Shown one piece after another: positions 8,676 through 17,414 of a stretch of 46,128 nt of DNA. The stretch is from contig JASBZE010000003.1 of assembly GCA_029983575.1 (NCBI GenBank), forward strand, positions 1-46,128, given 5' to 3'. Positions within the stretch are counted from its first letter, which is position 1. Every line of letters starts with the position of its first letter. The translations under genes were made by a program, and so were the position numbers. The DNA is from Peptostreptococcaceae bacterium (GTDB lineage Bacteria > Bacillota > Clostridia > Peptostreptococcales > Peptostreptococcaceae). Below the pieces are notes generated by a model, which was given only the letters and a program-made list of their open reading frames with translations, did not search any database and was not told the origin of the DNA.

Positions 8676-9326
8676 CTAAATTATATTTCTATTTACTATT
8701 ACTAGCACAGCTCCACCATCTATATCTACCTCGGCAACTGACTCTTTTACTATATTAGAGACTCCCCTTGCCTTTCCAAACTCCATAAAATAATTGTGCA
8801 GAGGATATTTAAACCCCCTGAGATTTACTGAATCTATGTCGGAATATACGGGAATCACTGAAACAGTCTTGCCTATTTCATCATTTATCCTTAAAATTTC
8901 ATCCTTAACGAGATAGATATCTTCGTTCAATGAAATTATCCTTGGCTTTATGCCGAGTTTTCTAGCATGATACAACATCGCTATATTAGATAATTCATGG
9001 TCTAGTCTGCCTCCAAGGGCAAATACAAAGTCAACCTCATTGGCATTTAGTTCAGCTGCTCTTAACAGGCACAATTCCGAATCGGTTTCATTTTTTTCCG
9101 CCTTGAATTTCTTAAAGACAACTTTATTTTTTTTATATTCATCTATAATTTCCTCGTTGATGGAATCTAAGTCTCCTATTATTTCATCGGGTGTTATCCC
9201 TAGGGCTCTCAGATGATTGGCACCTCCGTCAGCTGCTATTATATAGTCATAGCCCTCAGGGATAATGTACTCCTTGAGGGCATTTTTATCTTCTAAGATG
9301 CCATTTAAAGCTATTAATATCCTCAT
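8676..9326 (-). CDS. thiN: Thiamine diphosphokinase
   Basis: A 216-residue cytoplasmic enzyme converting thiamine and ATP to thiamine diphosphate. The diagnostic N-terminal block YIIAADGGANHL followed by PDEIIGDLDS is intact, as are the TDSELCLLRA and ALGGRLDHELSN segments of the active site. The family start is usually MK/MR plus a hydrophobic strand, so I place the start at the ATG at 9326, one base after the rpe stop. An ATG 15 nt further upstream (9341), overlapping rpe, is an alternative that adds five residues. Neither has a strong ribosome binding site, which fits coupling to rpe translation. It lies within the rsgA-rpe-thiN order common in Gram-positive bacteria. Confidence 0.93.
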   Translation of the reverse strand: MRILIALNGILEDKNALKEYIIPEGYDYIIAADGGANHLRALGITPDEIIGDLDSINEEIIDEYKKNKVVFKKFKAEKNETDSELCLLRAAELNANEVDFVFALGGRLDHELSNIAMLYHARKLGIKPRIISLNEDIYLVKDEILRINDEIGKTVSVIPVYSDIDSVNLRGFKYPLHNYFMEFGKARGVSNIVKESVAEVDIDGGAVLVIVNRNII

Positions 9327-9327
9327 A

Positions 9328-9984
9328 TTAAACTCTGGCATTCTCTCTTAATTTTTTTACAGTGGCCCCTATGTCATCACTTCCAAATATAGCGGAACCA
9401 GCTACGATAACATTGGCACCAGCCTTTACAACTTCTTCTATATTATTTATTCCGACGCCTCCATCAACTTCTATATCAACGTCTAAATTTTTATCGTCTA
9501 TCATTTTTTTAAGCTCTTTTATCTTTTCCATCACAGCTGGTATGAATGACTGTCCTCCAAATCCCGGATTAACAGACATGAGAAGTACCATATCCACATC
9601 TTCAACCACATACTTTATCGTGTCTAGAGATGTAGCTGGATTTAGAACAACCCCCGCCTTTATTCCATGAGATTTAATATTTTGTATAGTCCTGTGTAAA
9701 TGTGTACAGGCCTCTACGTGAACTGTTATGATATCACAACCGGCATCTACAAAGTCTTTAATATATCTATCTGGATCTGTTATCATAAGGTGGGCGTCAA
9801 ACACCATGTCGACCTTCCCCTTTAAAGATTTTATAATCGGAGGCCCAAGTGTAATATTCGGAACGTAATGACCGTCCATTACATCTATGTGCAAGTACTC
9901 ACAACCTGCCTTCTCTACCTCTTTTACATCGGCTATTAAATTTGAGAAATCCGCCGATAGTATTGATGGTGCTAATTTTACCAT
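9328..9984 (-). CDS. rpe: Ribulose-phosphate 3-epimerase
   Basis: A 218-residue TIM-barrel enzyme interconverting ribulose 5-phosphate and xylulose 5-phosphate in the pentose phosphate pathway. It shows the family motifs APSILSADF at the N-terminus, HIDVMDGHYVPN with metal ligands, VNPGFGGQ, and EVDGGV near the phosphate-binding site. Length is typical. Its ATG overlaps the rsgA stop as TAATG, and AGGAGG of the start site lies inside the last codons of rsgA, so translation is tightly coupled. Confidence 0.97.
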   Translation of the reverse strand: MVKLAPSILSADFSNLIADVKEVEKAGCEYLHIDVMDGHYVPNITLGPPIIKSLKGKVDMVFDAHLMITDPDRYIKDFVDAGCDIITVHVEACTHLHRTIQNIKSHGIKAGVVLNPATSLDTIKYVVEDVDMVLLMSVNPGFGGQSFIPAVMEKIKELKKMIDDKNLDVDIEVDGGVGINNIEEVVKAGANVIVAGSAIFGSDDIGATVKKLRENARV

Positions 9985-10874
9985 TACCTGTACCTCCTAT
10001 TTTCAACTTCTCTTATCTCGTTTAATAACTGTATATAGCTTTTGTATCTATCTTCACTTATCTCCCCAGATTCCACAAGTTCTTTGACCTTGCATCCGGG
10101 TTCATTCTCATGGATGCATTTGTTTCCAAATCTACATCCATCGACGTCTTTAAATTCTCTGAAGTATTCCTTTAATTCTATGCTTTCTATATCGCTTAGG
10201 CTTAGTGAACTAAATCCAGGCGTATCTGCTATAAGACCTCCGCTAAACTCAACCAACTCTGCATGTCTGGTGGTGTGTCTCCCCCTGCCTATCTTCTTAG
10301 AAACCTGACCCGTCTTCATATTTATACTCGGGTCTATTGCGTTTAATAGGGATGACTTCCCAACTCCAGATGGCCCAGCAAAAACGGATATCTTTTCCCT
10401 GAGTTCTTCTCTAAGATCATCAATACCTATATTTTTCTCAGCACTTACTCCAAACACCTTATATCCTACCTTGGTGTATATTTCTTTATAGTGCGAAAAG
10501 ACGTCTTTTTTGTCTATGTCAATCTTATTAAAGACAATGGATACCTTCAAACTTTCTCTTTCTGCCAATACTATAAATCTATCTAAGAGATTTATATTTG
10601 GATTTGGATTTTTTAGTGCGAATACTATTACCGCCAAATCTATGTTTGCAATTGGTGGTCTGACTAACTCTGAGTGCCTGTCAAATATTTCTTCCACTAC
10701 GCCTTCCATATCACCTTCGTCAGTGACGCTTATCTTTACGTAATCGCCTACAAGAGGGGTTAAACTTTCTTTTCTAAATATACCCCTCGCCTTACAAGCG
10801 TATATGTCCTCAGAGTTATCGACCTTCACATAGTAGAAACCTGATAGTGCTTTTATTATCCTACCTTTAAACAT
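9984..10874 (-). CDS. rsgA: Small ribosomal subunit biogenesis GTPase RsgA
   Basis: A 296-residue circularly permuted GTPase that helps mature the 30S subunit. An N-terminal OB fold (1-65) comes first, then the G motifs in permuted order: G4 NKID (116-119), G1 GPSGVGKS (167-174), G3 DTPG (217-220). A C-terminal zinc knuckle follows with Cys247, Cys253, His255 and Cys261. All key residues are present. It begins 2 nt after prkC ends, with AAGGAGG just upstream of ATG. In Bacillus the homologue is a PrkC substrate, which fits the gene order. Confidence 0.97.
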   Translation of the reverse strand: MFKGRIIKALSGFYYVKVDNSEDIYACKARGIFRKESLTPLVGDYVKISVTDEGDMEGVVEEIFDRHSELVRPPIANIDLAVIVFALKNPNPNINLLDRFIVLAERESLKVSIVFNKIDIDKKDVFSHYKEIYTKVGYKVFGVSAEKNIGIDDLREELREKISVFAGPSGVGKSSLLNAIDPSINMKTGQVSKKIGRGRHTTRHAELVEFSGGLIADTPGFSSLSLSDIESIELKEYFREFKDVDGCRFGNKCIHENEPGCKVKELVESGEISEDRYKSYIQLLNEIREVENRRYR

Positions 10875-10876
10875 CC

Positions 10877-12763
10877 TTACCTCCTTGGCGTAATCTCAGT
10901 GGTATTTCCGCCGGTAGATCCATGTCCTCCAGTCTGACCACCCGGTGTGGTTGTTGTTCCAGATCCATTTCCTGTTCCTCCAGGATTTGTATTTGTTTCT
11001 CCTCCTGGATTAGTGTTGTTATTTGGAGTGTTTGGAGTATTTGTGTTAGGTCTTCTTATTTCACTGTCAGAACCCTCATTTTCGTTATTCCTGTTGTTGT
11101 TTCTTATTTCTTCCTCGAGATCAGGTTGATTCATCCTAGGTGTTTCTCTTTCTTCTCTTCCTTTACTTACAACAAGACTTACCTTCTCGCCGGCAACTCC
11201 ACTTCCGCCGACTACACTCTGACTTATTACCGTACCTTCTGGTTCAGTACTGTATTCGTATTTTACATCGCCAAGCTCTAATTCATTCTCCTCAAGAACT
11301 TTTTTTGCTTGTGTCAGTGGCAATCCCGTAACATTAGGTACCTGCACATTTTCCTTACCTCTACTTACAACAACCTCTACAGAACTACCTTTTTTAAGCT
11401 TTCCATCTTTTGGATCCTGCGAAATTATCTCATCTTCAGGTATTGTAGAAGAGTATTCCCTGGATTTTAGCTTGATCACTAAGCCGTCTTTTTCAAGCGT
11501 GGCCTTTGCATCATCAAAGCTCATTTCTACAACGTTCGGTACATCGACCATATTTTTAGATCCAAACGCACCGAACACATTAAAACCCAGAATCTTAAAT
11601 AGGAAAAACACCTGAGCTATTAGTATTAGAATCAGAACTCCCGCGATAATTTTCAATTTTTTCCTCGCCTGTGGAGTGTCTTTTTTCTTGTTCTTCTTTG
11701 CTAGCTCTTTTTCTCTTTTCTTTCTAAGTCTTCTCTCCCTAGGAGATTCTATGTATTCATCTTCGTCGTCGTAGTACTCGTCGTCATCATCGTAGTACTC
11801 TTCGTCGAAATCCTCGTCCTCCCCATTTAAAGGCATCGGTATAGGAGCTATGCCCCTTCTATTTCTATTAAAATTATTTATATCTCTCTCGTCTATTTTT
11901 CTAGTAGCAAAATCATCATATTCCTTTATAAAATCAAGGTCTATATTCTTTTCGATATACTCGATGTCTTCTATTAATTCCTCAGCTGTCTGATATCTCT
12001 CATCAGGGCTCTTTTCAGTCATCTTTGATATCAATGTCCTGATGCTTTGAGGTATTTTGACCTCTTGCTCAGGAGTAAATTCGATCTCGTCATTTATATG
12101 CTTTAACGCTATAGAAATAGGACTTTCGCCGACAAATGGAACTCTCCCCACTATCATCTCATAGAGAACTATCCCTAGGGAATAAAGGTCTGCATTTGCG
12201 CTTATGTGCTTTCCCTTTGCCTGTTCTGGTGAGAAGTAGTGAACAGAACCTATCACACTTCCTATGTTGGTCATGGTAGAAGATGATACCGCCTTTGCAA
12301 TACCGAAGTCTGCAACCTTGACAACCCTGCCTTCGTTTGAAATAAGTATGTTATGAGGTTTTATATCCCTGTGTATTATACCATTTCTATGTGCCGAACT
12401 AAGGGCCATAGCGATTTGTTTAGTTATATCTAGTGCGGTATATTCATCCAAGGTACCCTCTGATTGTATAATCTCCTTGAGGTTTTTCCCATCTACATAC
12501 TCCATAATAATGTAGTTTACCTTACCATCTTCTCCAACGTCATAAACATTAACGATATTAGGATGTGAAAGACTCGCAACCGCCTTTGCCTCTCTTTTAA
12601 ACTTCTCCAAAAATTCCTCATCATCAACGTACTCCGGTCTTAATACCTTAACCGCGACTCTTCTATTTAACAGTTGATCTCTAGCTTCATAGACAAATGC
12701 CATTCCGCCGTCTCCAACTTTTCTCAATATCTCGTATCTATTACCTAATACTGTTGCACCCAC
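10877..12763 (-). CDS. prkC: PASTA-domain serine/threonine protein kinase
   Basis: A 628-residue transmembrane kinase sensing muropeptides or lipid II and controlling growth and wall synthesis. The kinase domain (about 8-270) has the GDGGMAFVY glycine loop, AVKVL lysine, HRDIKPHN catalytic loop and DFG. A very acidic Asp/Glu/Tyr tract (about 315-340) and a basic juxtamembrane segment come next, then one membrane helix (about 372-392) and two extracellular PASTA repeats (about 404-468 and 471-539). The tail (about 545-628) is rich in Asn, Gly, Thr and Pro and looks like a wall-spanning linker. Two PASTA units is fewer than the three of B. subtilis PrkC. The start is GTG (12763) with AAAGGTGG upstream. 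It is 13 nt from its phosphatase gene. Confidence 0.97.
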   Translation of the reverse strand: MGATVLGNRYEILRKVGDGGMAFVYEARDQLLNRRVAVKVLRPEYVDDEEFLEKFKREAKAVASLSHPNIVNVYDVGEDGKVNYIIMEYVDGKNLKEIIQSEGTLDEYTALDITKQIAMALSSAHRNGIIHRDIKPHNILISNEGRVVKVADFGIAKAVSSSTMTNIGSVIGSVHYFSPEQAKGKHISANADLYSLGIVLYEMIVGRVPFVGESPISIALKHINDEIEFTPEQEVKIPQSIRTLISKMTEKSPDERYQTAEELIEDIEYIEKNIDLDFIKEYDDFATRKIDERDINNFNRNRRGIAPIPMPLNGEDEDFDEEYYDDDDEYYDDEDEYIESPRERRLRKKREKELAKKNKKKDTPQARKKLKIIAGVLILILIAQVFFLFKILGFNVFGAFGSKNMVDVPNVVEMSFDDAKATLEKDGLVIKLKSREYSSTIPEDEIISQDPKDGKLKKGSSVEVVVSRGKENVQVPNVTGLPLTQAKKVLEENELELGDVKYEYSTEPEGTVISQSVVGGSGVAGEKVSLVVSKGREERETPRMNQPDLEEEIRNNNRNNENEGSDSEIRRPNTNTPNTPNNNTNPGGETNTNPGGTGNGSGTTTTPGGQTGGHGSTGGNTTEITPRR

Positions 12764-12776
12764 ATTATCACCACCT

Positions 12777-13526
12777 TTACGACTTCACCAATATCACGGA
12801 AGCATTGTCTCTTCCTGACTTATCATTGGCGAGATTTATCAATTCTTCTCCCGTAGTCTCGATATCGAAATAATCTTCTATGACTTCTCTGATTTCTTCG
12901 GTAGTTGAGACCCCAGTCAAACCATCAGTAGCAAGTAGTATCAGATAATCTTCGCTTGCATCCTCTTTAAATATATCTACCAAAACTATAGGTTCTGTTC
13001 CCATAGCTCTGGTAATTGAATTTCTCTGAGGGTGAGTAAGGGCTTCTTTTTCGGTTATAACATTGGCTCTCACAAGCTCCTCTACAACAGAGTGATCTAT
13101 TGTAATCTTTCTGAGTTCTTCATTTCTATAGATATAAGCCCTGCTATCCCCTACATTTGCAATGTATATGGTATCCTCGTAAATCACGACAACCGTCAAT
13201 GTAGTACCCATACCTTCAAAACCTTCTTCAGAAATGCTCTTTTCGTATATTATAGTATTTACATCATTATATGCCTGTTTAATAATATCATCTATATACT
13301 CTATCTTAATAGAATTATTTTGCATTAAGTTTTCTTCTAATATACTTATAATATTCTCTACAGCGAGCTGACTGGCGACTTCGCCCTTGTTATGCCCGCC
13401 CATCCCGTCGGCTATGGCAAAAATTCCAACTGTTTTATCGTCTTGAGTCTTTATTATCTCACCTTTACAATAATCTTCATTGTTCTTTCTTACCTTTCCG
13501 ATGTGGGAAGTACAATAAAAATCCAT
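12777..13526 (-). CDS. stp: PP2C-family Ser/Thr protein phosphatase (Stp/PrpC)
   Basis: A 249-residue cytoplasmic Mn/Mg-dependent phosphatase that opposes the adjacent PASTA kinase. Motifs include NEDYCKG, the metal-binding DGMGGHNKGE, NVGDSRAYI, LLATDGLT and GRDNASVI, all with the expected acidic residues. The frame is open upstream into rlmN, but the start at 13526 is chosen because AAAGGAGGGA lies directly before this ATG, and MDFYCTSHIGKVRKNNED matches the usual N-terminus. The prpC-prkC-rsgA order is conserved in many Bacillota. Confidence 0.96.
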   Translation of the reverse strand: MDFYCTSHIGKVRKNNEDYCKGEIIKTQDDKTVGIFAIADGMGGHNKGEVASQLAVENIISILEENLMQNNSIKIEYIDDIIKQAYNDVNTIIYEKSISEEGFEGMGTTLTVVVIYEDTIYIANVGDSRAYIYRNEELRKITIDHSVVEELVRANVITEKEALTHPQRNSITRAMGTEPIVLVDIFKEDASEDYLILLATDGLTGVSTTEEIREVIEDYFDIETTGEELINLANDKSGRDNASVILVKS

Positions 13527-13585
13527 AAATCTCCCTCCTTTACTCAATCTACTTAATTTAACACAGGTATACCCGTGATATTTTT

Positions 13586-14782
13586 CTATTTGTTCGTCAT
13601 ACTCCTTCTGAGCTGTCCACAAGCTCCTTCTATATCAGAACCCATCGACTCTCTGATGGTAGCATTGATTCCAAGTTTTGTAAGCCTGTCTTTAAACCTA
13701 TAAATATAGCCTTTGGAAGGTCTTTTATATCCACTTTCTTTTACGGAATTTATAGGTATGATATTCACGTGACAGAGAATGCCTCGCAGCAACCTCGCTA
13801 AAGCCTCAGCGTGCTTGTCGGATGAATTTACCCCGTCTATCAAAGAATATTCAAAGGTAACCCTCCTGTTTGTAACAGAAACAAAATACTTACATGCAGT
13901 TATATTTTCCTCTATTGAATAAGCTCTCGCAATCGGCATTATATCTTTTCTCTCTTCATCAAATGGAGAATGAAGTGACAGTGCCAGATTTATCGGTATT
14001 TTTTCATCCGCCAACTTATATATCTTTGGAACGACACCACACGTAGAAATAGTGAAGTGCCTGTATCCAATATTTAAACCGTCTTTATGGTTGGCAAGTT
14101 TTAAAAATTTGAGTACATTGTCATAATTGTCAAGGGGTTCTCCGCTTCCCATCATGACGATATTTGATACCCTCTTATTTAAATCATACTGAATTTTAAG
14201 CACCTGATCCAATATTTCCCATGGCTCTAAATTTCTAATTAACCCTCCAATGGTCGATGCACAAAAACTACATCCCATCTTGCAACCTACCTGAGAGGAA
14301 ACACAGACCGTAAGCCTGTCTTCATATTCCATTGCCACTGACTCTACAGTTTCCCCATCCATCAGTTCAAATAAGTACTTAGATGAAGAATCCACCTTTG
14401 AACTTCTCTTCACTAGAACCTTTAAATTTCCAATGTCGAATTTATCTTTTAAAGTTTCTCTCAGGGTCTTTGGGATATTATTCATTTCGTCAAAATCCGA
14501 TATATTTTTCATAACCCAACCATACACCTGTTTAGCCCTAAATTTCTTTATGCCGAGGTTATCAAATATAGATACCAGTTCTTCAGGTGAGTGGTTTTTT
14601 AATACATCCTTTTTTCTATTACATGCATCTTCATCTTTTAATTTTTCGTTAGTTCTTTGTACGTTAGCTACTTGTAAGTCTTTTCTATATCTACCTTTGA
14701 CGTCTCTAGTTTCTTTATCATCTATAATTTCTTTACTATCTCTATAATCTTTGCTATCTCTAATTTCTATGCTGCTCATCAC
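13586..14782 (-). CDS. rlmN: 23S rRNA (adenine-2503-C2)/tRNA methyltransferase RlmN with an N-terminal extension
   Basis: A radical-SAM enzyme that methylates C2 of A2503 in 23S rRNA (and A37 of some tRNAs). The iron-sulfur cysteines are Cys167, Cys171 and Cys174 in GCKMGCSFC; the methyl-carrying cysteine is Cys388 in EGACGQL. The conserved core begins near residue 58 (KDVLKNHSPEELVSIF corresponds to the usual start). The first ~57 residues are an extra, highly charged segment built of loose RDSK-like repeats, encoded by degenerate ~18-bp repeats at about 14694-14764. The start is GTG at 14782 or the adjoining ATG at 14779. AAAGG is too close to either for ideal initiation, so the exact start is uncertain. 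I see no internal ATG, GTG or TTG that would remove the extension. Confidence 0.93.
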   Translation of the reverse strand: MMSSIEIRDSKDYRDSKEIIDDKETRDVKGRYRKDLQVANVQRTNEKLKDEDACNRKKDVLKNHSPEELVSIFDNLGIKKFRAKQVYGWVMKNISDFDEMNNIPKTLRETLKDKFDIGNLKVLVKRSSKVDSSSKYLFELMDGETVESVAMEYEDRLTVCVSSQVGCKMGCSFCASTIGGLIRNLEPWEILDQVLKIQYDLNKRVSNIVMMGSGEPLDNYDNVLKFLKLANHKDGLNIGYRHFTISTCGVVPKIYKLADEKIPINLALSLHSPFDEERKDIMPIARAYSIEENITACKYFVSVTNRRVTFEYSLIDGVNSSDKHAEALARLLRGILCHVNIIPINSVKESGYKRPSKGYIYRFKDRLTKLGINATIRESMGSDIEGACGQLRRSMTNK

Positions 14783-14821
14783 CTTTGTTCATTAACATTT
14801 CAATATCACTCTTACTTTTAT

Positions 14822-14827
14822 ATTATA
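14822..14827 (-). promoter_or_regulatory. Candidate -10 element upstream of rlmN
   Basis: A TATAAT on the minus strand (14822-14827) lies in the 75-nt gap between rsmB and rlmN, about 40 nt before the rlmN start. No good -35 is visible. It could give rlmN-stp-prkC extra transcription independent of rsmB. Confidence 0.35.
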
Positions 14828-14857
14828 TCTGTTTTATTTAAATTTAACTTATTGATC

Positions 14858-16213
14858 TCACTGTAACTTTTTTAATTTCACTGCAAAAAATCCATCGTAA
14901 CCCTTTAAATCAGGCATTATAGTTACCATTGAATTCTCTGTTTCAGCTCCGAGACTCTCAAGGTCAATATCATCAGATATGTCGACTATTTCAAATCCCT
15001 GGTTTCTTTTGAGAAATAATTCTACTACTTCCCTATTTTCTCGAGGGTTGAGAGTACATGTTGAGTATACCATCTCTCCTCCTACTTTCAGGTATTTTGA
15101 AACATTCTCCAGTATCTCAATTTGAATGCCTGGAAGATCCTCGATTTCTTTGAGACTCTTATATCTGATTTCCGGCTTTCTCCTGATTATACCAAAACCA
15201 GAACACGGAACATCTACAATCGCCCTGTCAAATTTTTCTTTTAACTCTTTATTATAAGTCATCGCGTCTTGTATTTTTGCGTCTATTATAGTTATTCCCA
15301 TCCTCTTTGAATAGGATTTTATAAGGTCAAGCTTGTGATCGTATATATCAAACGCACTAATATGACCTATATTTTCCATCATCTCAGAGGCCAGTACAGA
15401 CTTTCCTCCTGGAGCTGCACACACATCTATCAGCGAATCACCCTCTTTAGGGTTTAACATCATCACGGGAACCATGGAACTAACGTCTTGAACAGTTATA
15501 AATCCATCTTTAAATATTTCCAGTTCCTCAAAGTTTCCCGTCTTCTTAACACGATAAACATTTTTTGGATAATCGAGTCTCTCATACTCAATGCCAGATT
15601 TTTCAAACTCAGATTCAACAAAGCTCACTATATCCATACCTTCATACTCTTTTGGCACCTTGGCAAGAGAGTTTATTCTGACATATGTCTTAGCTCTATT
15701 TGACAGTGATTTCAGTATTTCCTCCGCCCTTTTTTCTCCATATTCATCCATCCAAAGCTTTACTATATCTTCAGAAACAGAATACCTAGTCCTAAGGGCG
15801 CTTATCCCCGTCTCCGCTTCTAAATCAAGCAGAATATCGGGGTATTGTCTCATTATATTTCTTAAAACCCCATTGACAAAGCGAAAGGATTTTCTGTCGT
15901 ATTTCTTGCATAAATTTACTGCCTCATTTATTACAGCATATGACTTCGTGTTCATAAAAACGAGCTCATATGTTGCTATTCTAATAATTATTTTAACATA
16001 ATTAGACATTTTTTTTACTTTTATCTTGCTAACTTTGTTTATTATATAATCGATTAAATACTTTTTCTCAATGGTCCCGTAAACCACTTCAGTGACATAG
16101 GCCCTCTCCTTAGTGGTAAGGGATGATCCCCTTAGATTTTTTCTCAAAGCTATATTTGAATAGCTCTTAGAAACTTCTACATCCATGAGGATTTTTACAA
16201 TTTGGCTTCTCAT
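14858..16213 (-). CDS. rsmB: 16S rRNA (cytosine-967-C5)-methyltransferase RsmB
   Basis: A 451-residue SAM-dependent m5C methyltransferase. The N-terminal NusB-like RNA-binding domain covers about 1-135. The Rossmann methyltransferase domain carries the SAM motif DVCAAPGGKS and the two catalytic cysteines in DVPCSGFG and YSTCTLNPREN. Length is typical. The ATG at 16213 has AGGGGTG 5 nt upstream. It is the first gene of the operon leading through rlmN, stp, prkC and rsgA; in many relatives fmt and def precede rsmB, but here a promoter and a terminator separate it from the unrelated pilus genes. Confidence 0.97.
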   Translation of the reverse strand: MRSQIVKILMDVEVSKSYSNIALRKNLRGSSLTTKERAYVTEVVYGTIEKKYLIDYIINKVSKIKVKKMSNYVKIIIRIATYELVFMNTKSYAVINEAVNLCKKYDRKSFRFVNGVLRNIMRQYPDILLDLEAETGISALRTRYSVSEDIVKLWMDEYGEKRAEEILKSLSNRAKTYVRINSLAKVPKEYEGMDIVSFVESEFEKSGIEYERLDYPKNVYRVKKTGNFEELEIFKDGFITVQDVSSMVPVMMLNPKEGDSLIDVCAAPGGKSVLASEMMENIGHISAFDIYDHKLDLIKSYSKRMGITIIDAKIQDAMTYNKELKEKFDRAIVDVPCSGFGIIRRKPEIRYKSLKEIEDLPGIQIEILENVSKYLKVGGEMVYSTCTLNPRENREVVELFLKRNQGFEIVDISDDIDLESLGAETENSMVTIMPDLKGYDGFFAVKLKKLQ

Positions 16214-16264
16214 TAAGTCACCCCTGTTTTATATTTATTAACTTTGTATTGATTCTCTCAAACT

Positions 16265-16273
16265 ATTATACCA
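16265..16273 (-). promoter_or_regulatory. Extended -10 promoter of the rsmB operon
   Basis: On the minus strand TGG-TATAAT (TATAAT at 16265-16270, TG at 16272-16273) forms an extended -10 without a recognisable -35. Transcription would start near 16258, about 45 nt before the rsmB ATG. It lies just downstream of the terminator of the preceding pilus genes, so it should drive the long operon. Confidence 0.6.
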
Positions 16274-16340
16274 TAAATTAAGAGCCTAAATACTCAACCT
16301 TTCCAAATAATTGAACAGCTATTCGCCTAAAATACAGAAG

Positions 16341-16379
16341 AAAAAACAAAAAGCACCCTAGCCACACGGCCAAAGTGCT
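16341..16379 (-). terminator. Intrinsic terminator after the prepilin-peptidase-like gene
   Basis: Read on the minus strand, AGCACTTTGGCC pairs with GGCTAGGGTGCT around a GTGT loop (16352-16379). All 12 pairs form if G-U wobbles are allowed. TTTTTGTTTTTT follows immediately (16341-16351). It starts 2 nt after the stop codon of the upstream gene. Confidence 0.9.
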
Positions 16380-16381
16380 TA

Positions 16382-17266
16382 TTAAATTCCAGCTATCAAT
16401 ATAATTGACGACATCAATATAAAAGGAGTAAAAGGCAGTTTCATCTTTTTTTGATATCCCTTGTAAACGATGTGAAATACAGCAAAAATTCCCGCCAATA
16501 CAAAACTCAACATTATCATCGCAATAGTTCCTTTGAAATTAAACATCATAGACGCTAATAAAAATGCCCCTATATCTCCTTGCCCCATTCCTCCTGAAAA
16601 CTTGTAGAGAGAAAAAGATATAATAAATGCAACTGACAGGGAAATGATCGGTGTAAGTGATAATTTGATTACAGTTATTGCAGAAGTTACCCCCAATGGA
16701 GATTTCGGGTTTGTTATATATCTGATAAACGGACTAAATGACTGAATTAATTCTCCATTTGCTTCAGTATTTATACCTATATCGTGTAAGGAATTTACTC
16801 CCGCCAGGTTTTTTCCAAATACGGCAACCAACACTATGTACAAAATTATCCACAAAAACTGTAGTGATATGGAGTAGATTATAGTGCTATCATAAACGGA
16901 TTTTTCTTTGATATCTATAAGTGCTATCTTAAGAATACTGGCTACAAATGTTGCAATACTCGATGAAACCAATACATTGGCAGCAAAACGAGCTGTATTT
17001 GATGAGAAACCTATTTCGTAAACTCTACCGAATATTCTCTGTTTAGGGAGATGATTTAGGGTTTTCGATAGTCCCATATCCCTCATACAGTCAAATAAAG
17101 CATTTTCATAAAGAATGTGAGTCAAGATCAAAAATATAGCTAATGCTAATACAAAGTATGTTATTTCTTTCTTTTTATTTATGTAAGTGGAGTTTTTGGA
17201 TAAAAAATCATAGTAAAGTATCGATATAGCTGTTACGACGCCAATTGATATATACTTAAAAATCAC
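16382..17266 (-). CDS. Prepilin-peptidase-like (A24 family) integral membrane protein
   Basis: A 294-residue membrane protein with about seven to eight hydrophobic segments. The C-terminal half matches type IV prepilin peptidases: GGMGQGDIGAFLLA supplies the second catalytic aspartate (Asp231), and KLPFTPFILMSS matches the usual KIPFGPF segment. The first aspartate is probably Asp118 in ALIDIKEKSVYD. The N-terminal methylase domain with its CxxC pairs is missing, and about 50 extra residues separate the two aspartates (113 apart against about 60 in classical enzymes). It probably cleaves type IV pilin leaders but is divergent. GTG start with a GGGGGGA purine run upstream. The neighbour pilT supports a pilus role. 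Confidence 0.75.
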   Translation of the reverse strand: MIFKYISIGVVTAISILYYDFLSKNSTYINKKKEITYFVLALAIFLILTHILYENALFDCMRDMGLSKTLNHLPKQRIFGRVYEIGFSSNTARFAANVLVSSSIATFVASILKIALIDIKEKSVYDSTIIYSISLQFLWIILYIVLVAVFGKNLAGVNSLHDIGINTEANGELIQSFSPFIRYITNPKSPLGVTSAITVIKLSLTPIISLSVAFIISFSLYKFSGGMGQGDIGAFLLASMMFNFKGTIAMIMLSFVLAGIFAVFHIVYKGYQKKMKLPFTPFILMSSIILIAGI

Positions 17267-17414
17267 TTCTGTCCCCCCTTACATAGTCAATTATTTTTAA
17301 TTTATTTCCATTTTGATTTTTTAAACGATTCAATTAATACCAAGTATATTATACTACAACTGTGAAACTGTTACCATACTTTTTTCGATATTAACTAGTT
17401 AAAACTACAAAATT

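Noticed and set aside
10922..11331. Several plus-strand open frames opposite the prkC tail
   Set aside because: They mirror the low-complexity Asn/Gly/Thr/Pro tail and PASTA region of PrkC; repetitive codons keep the complement open.
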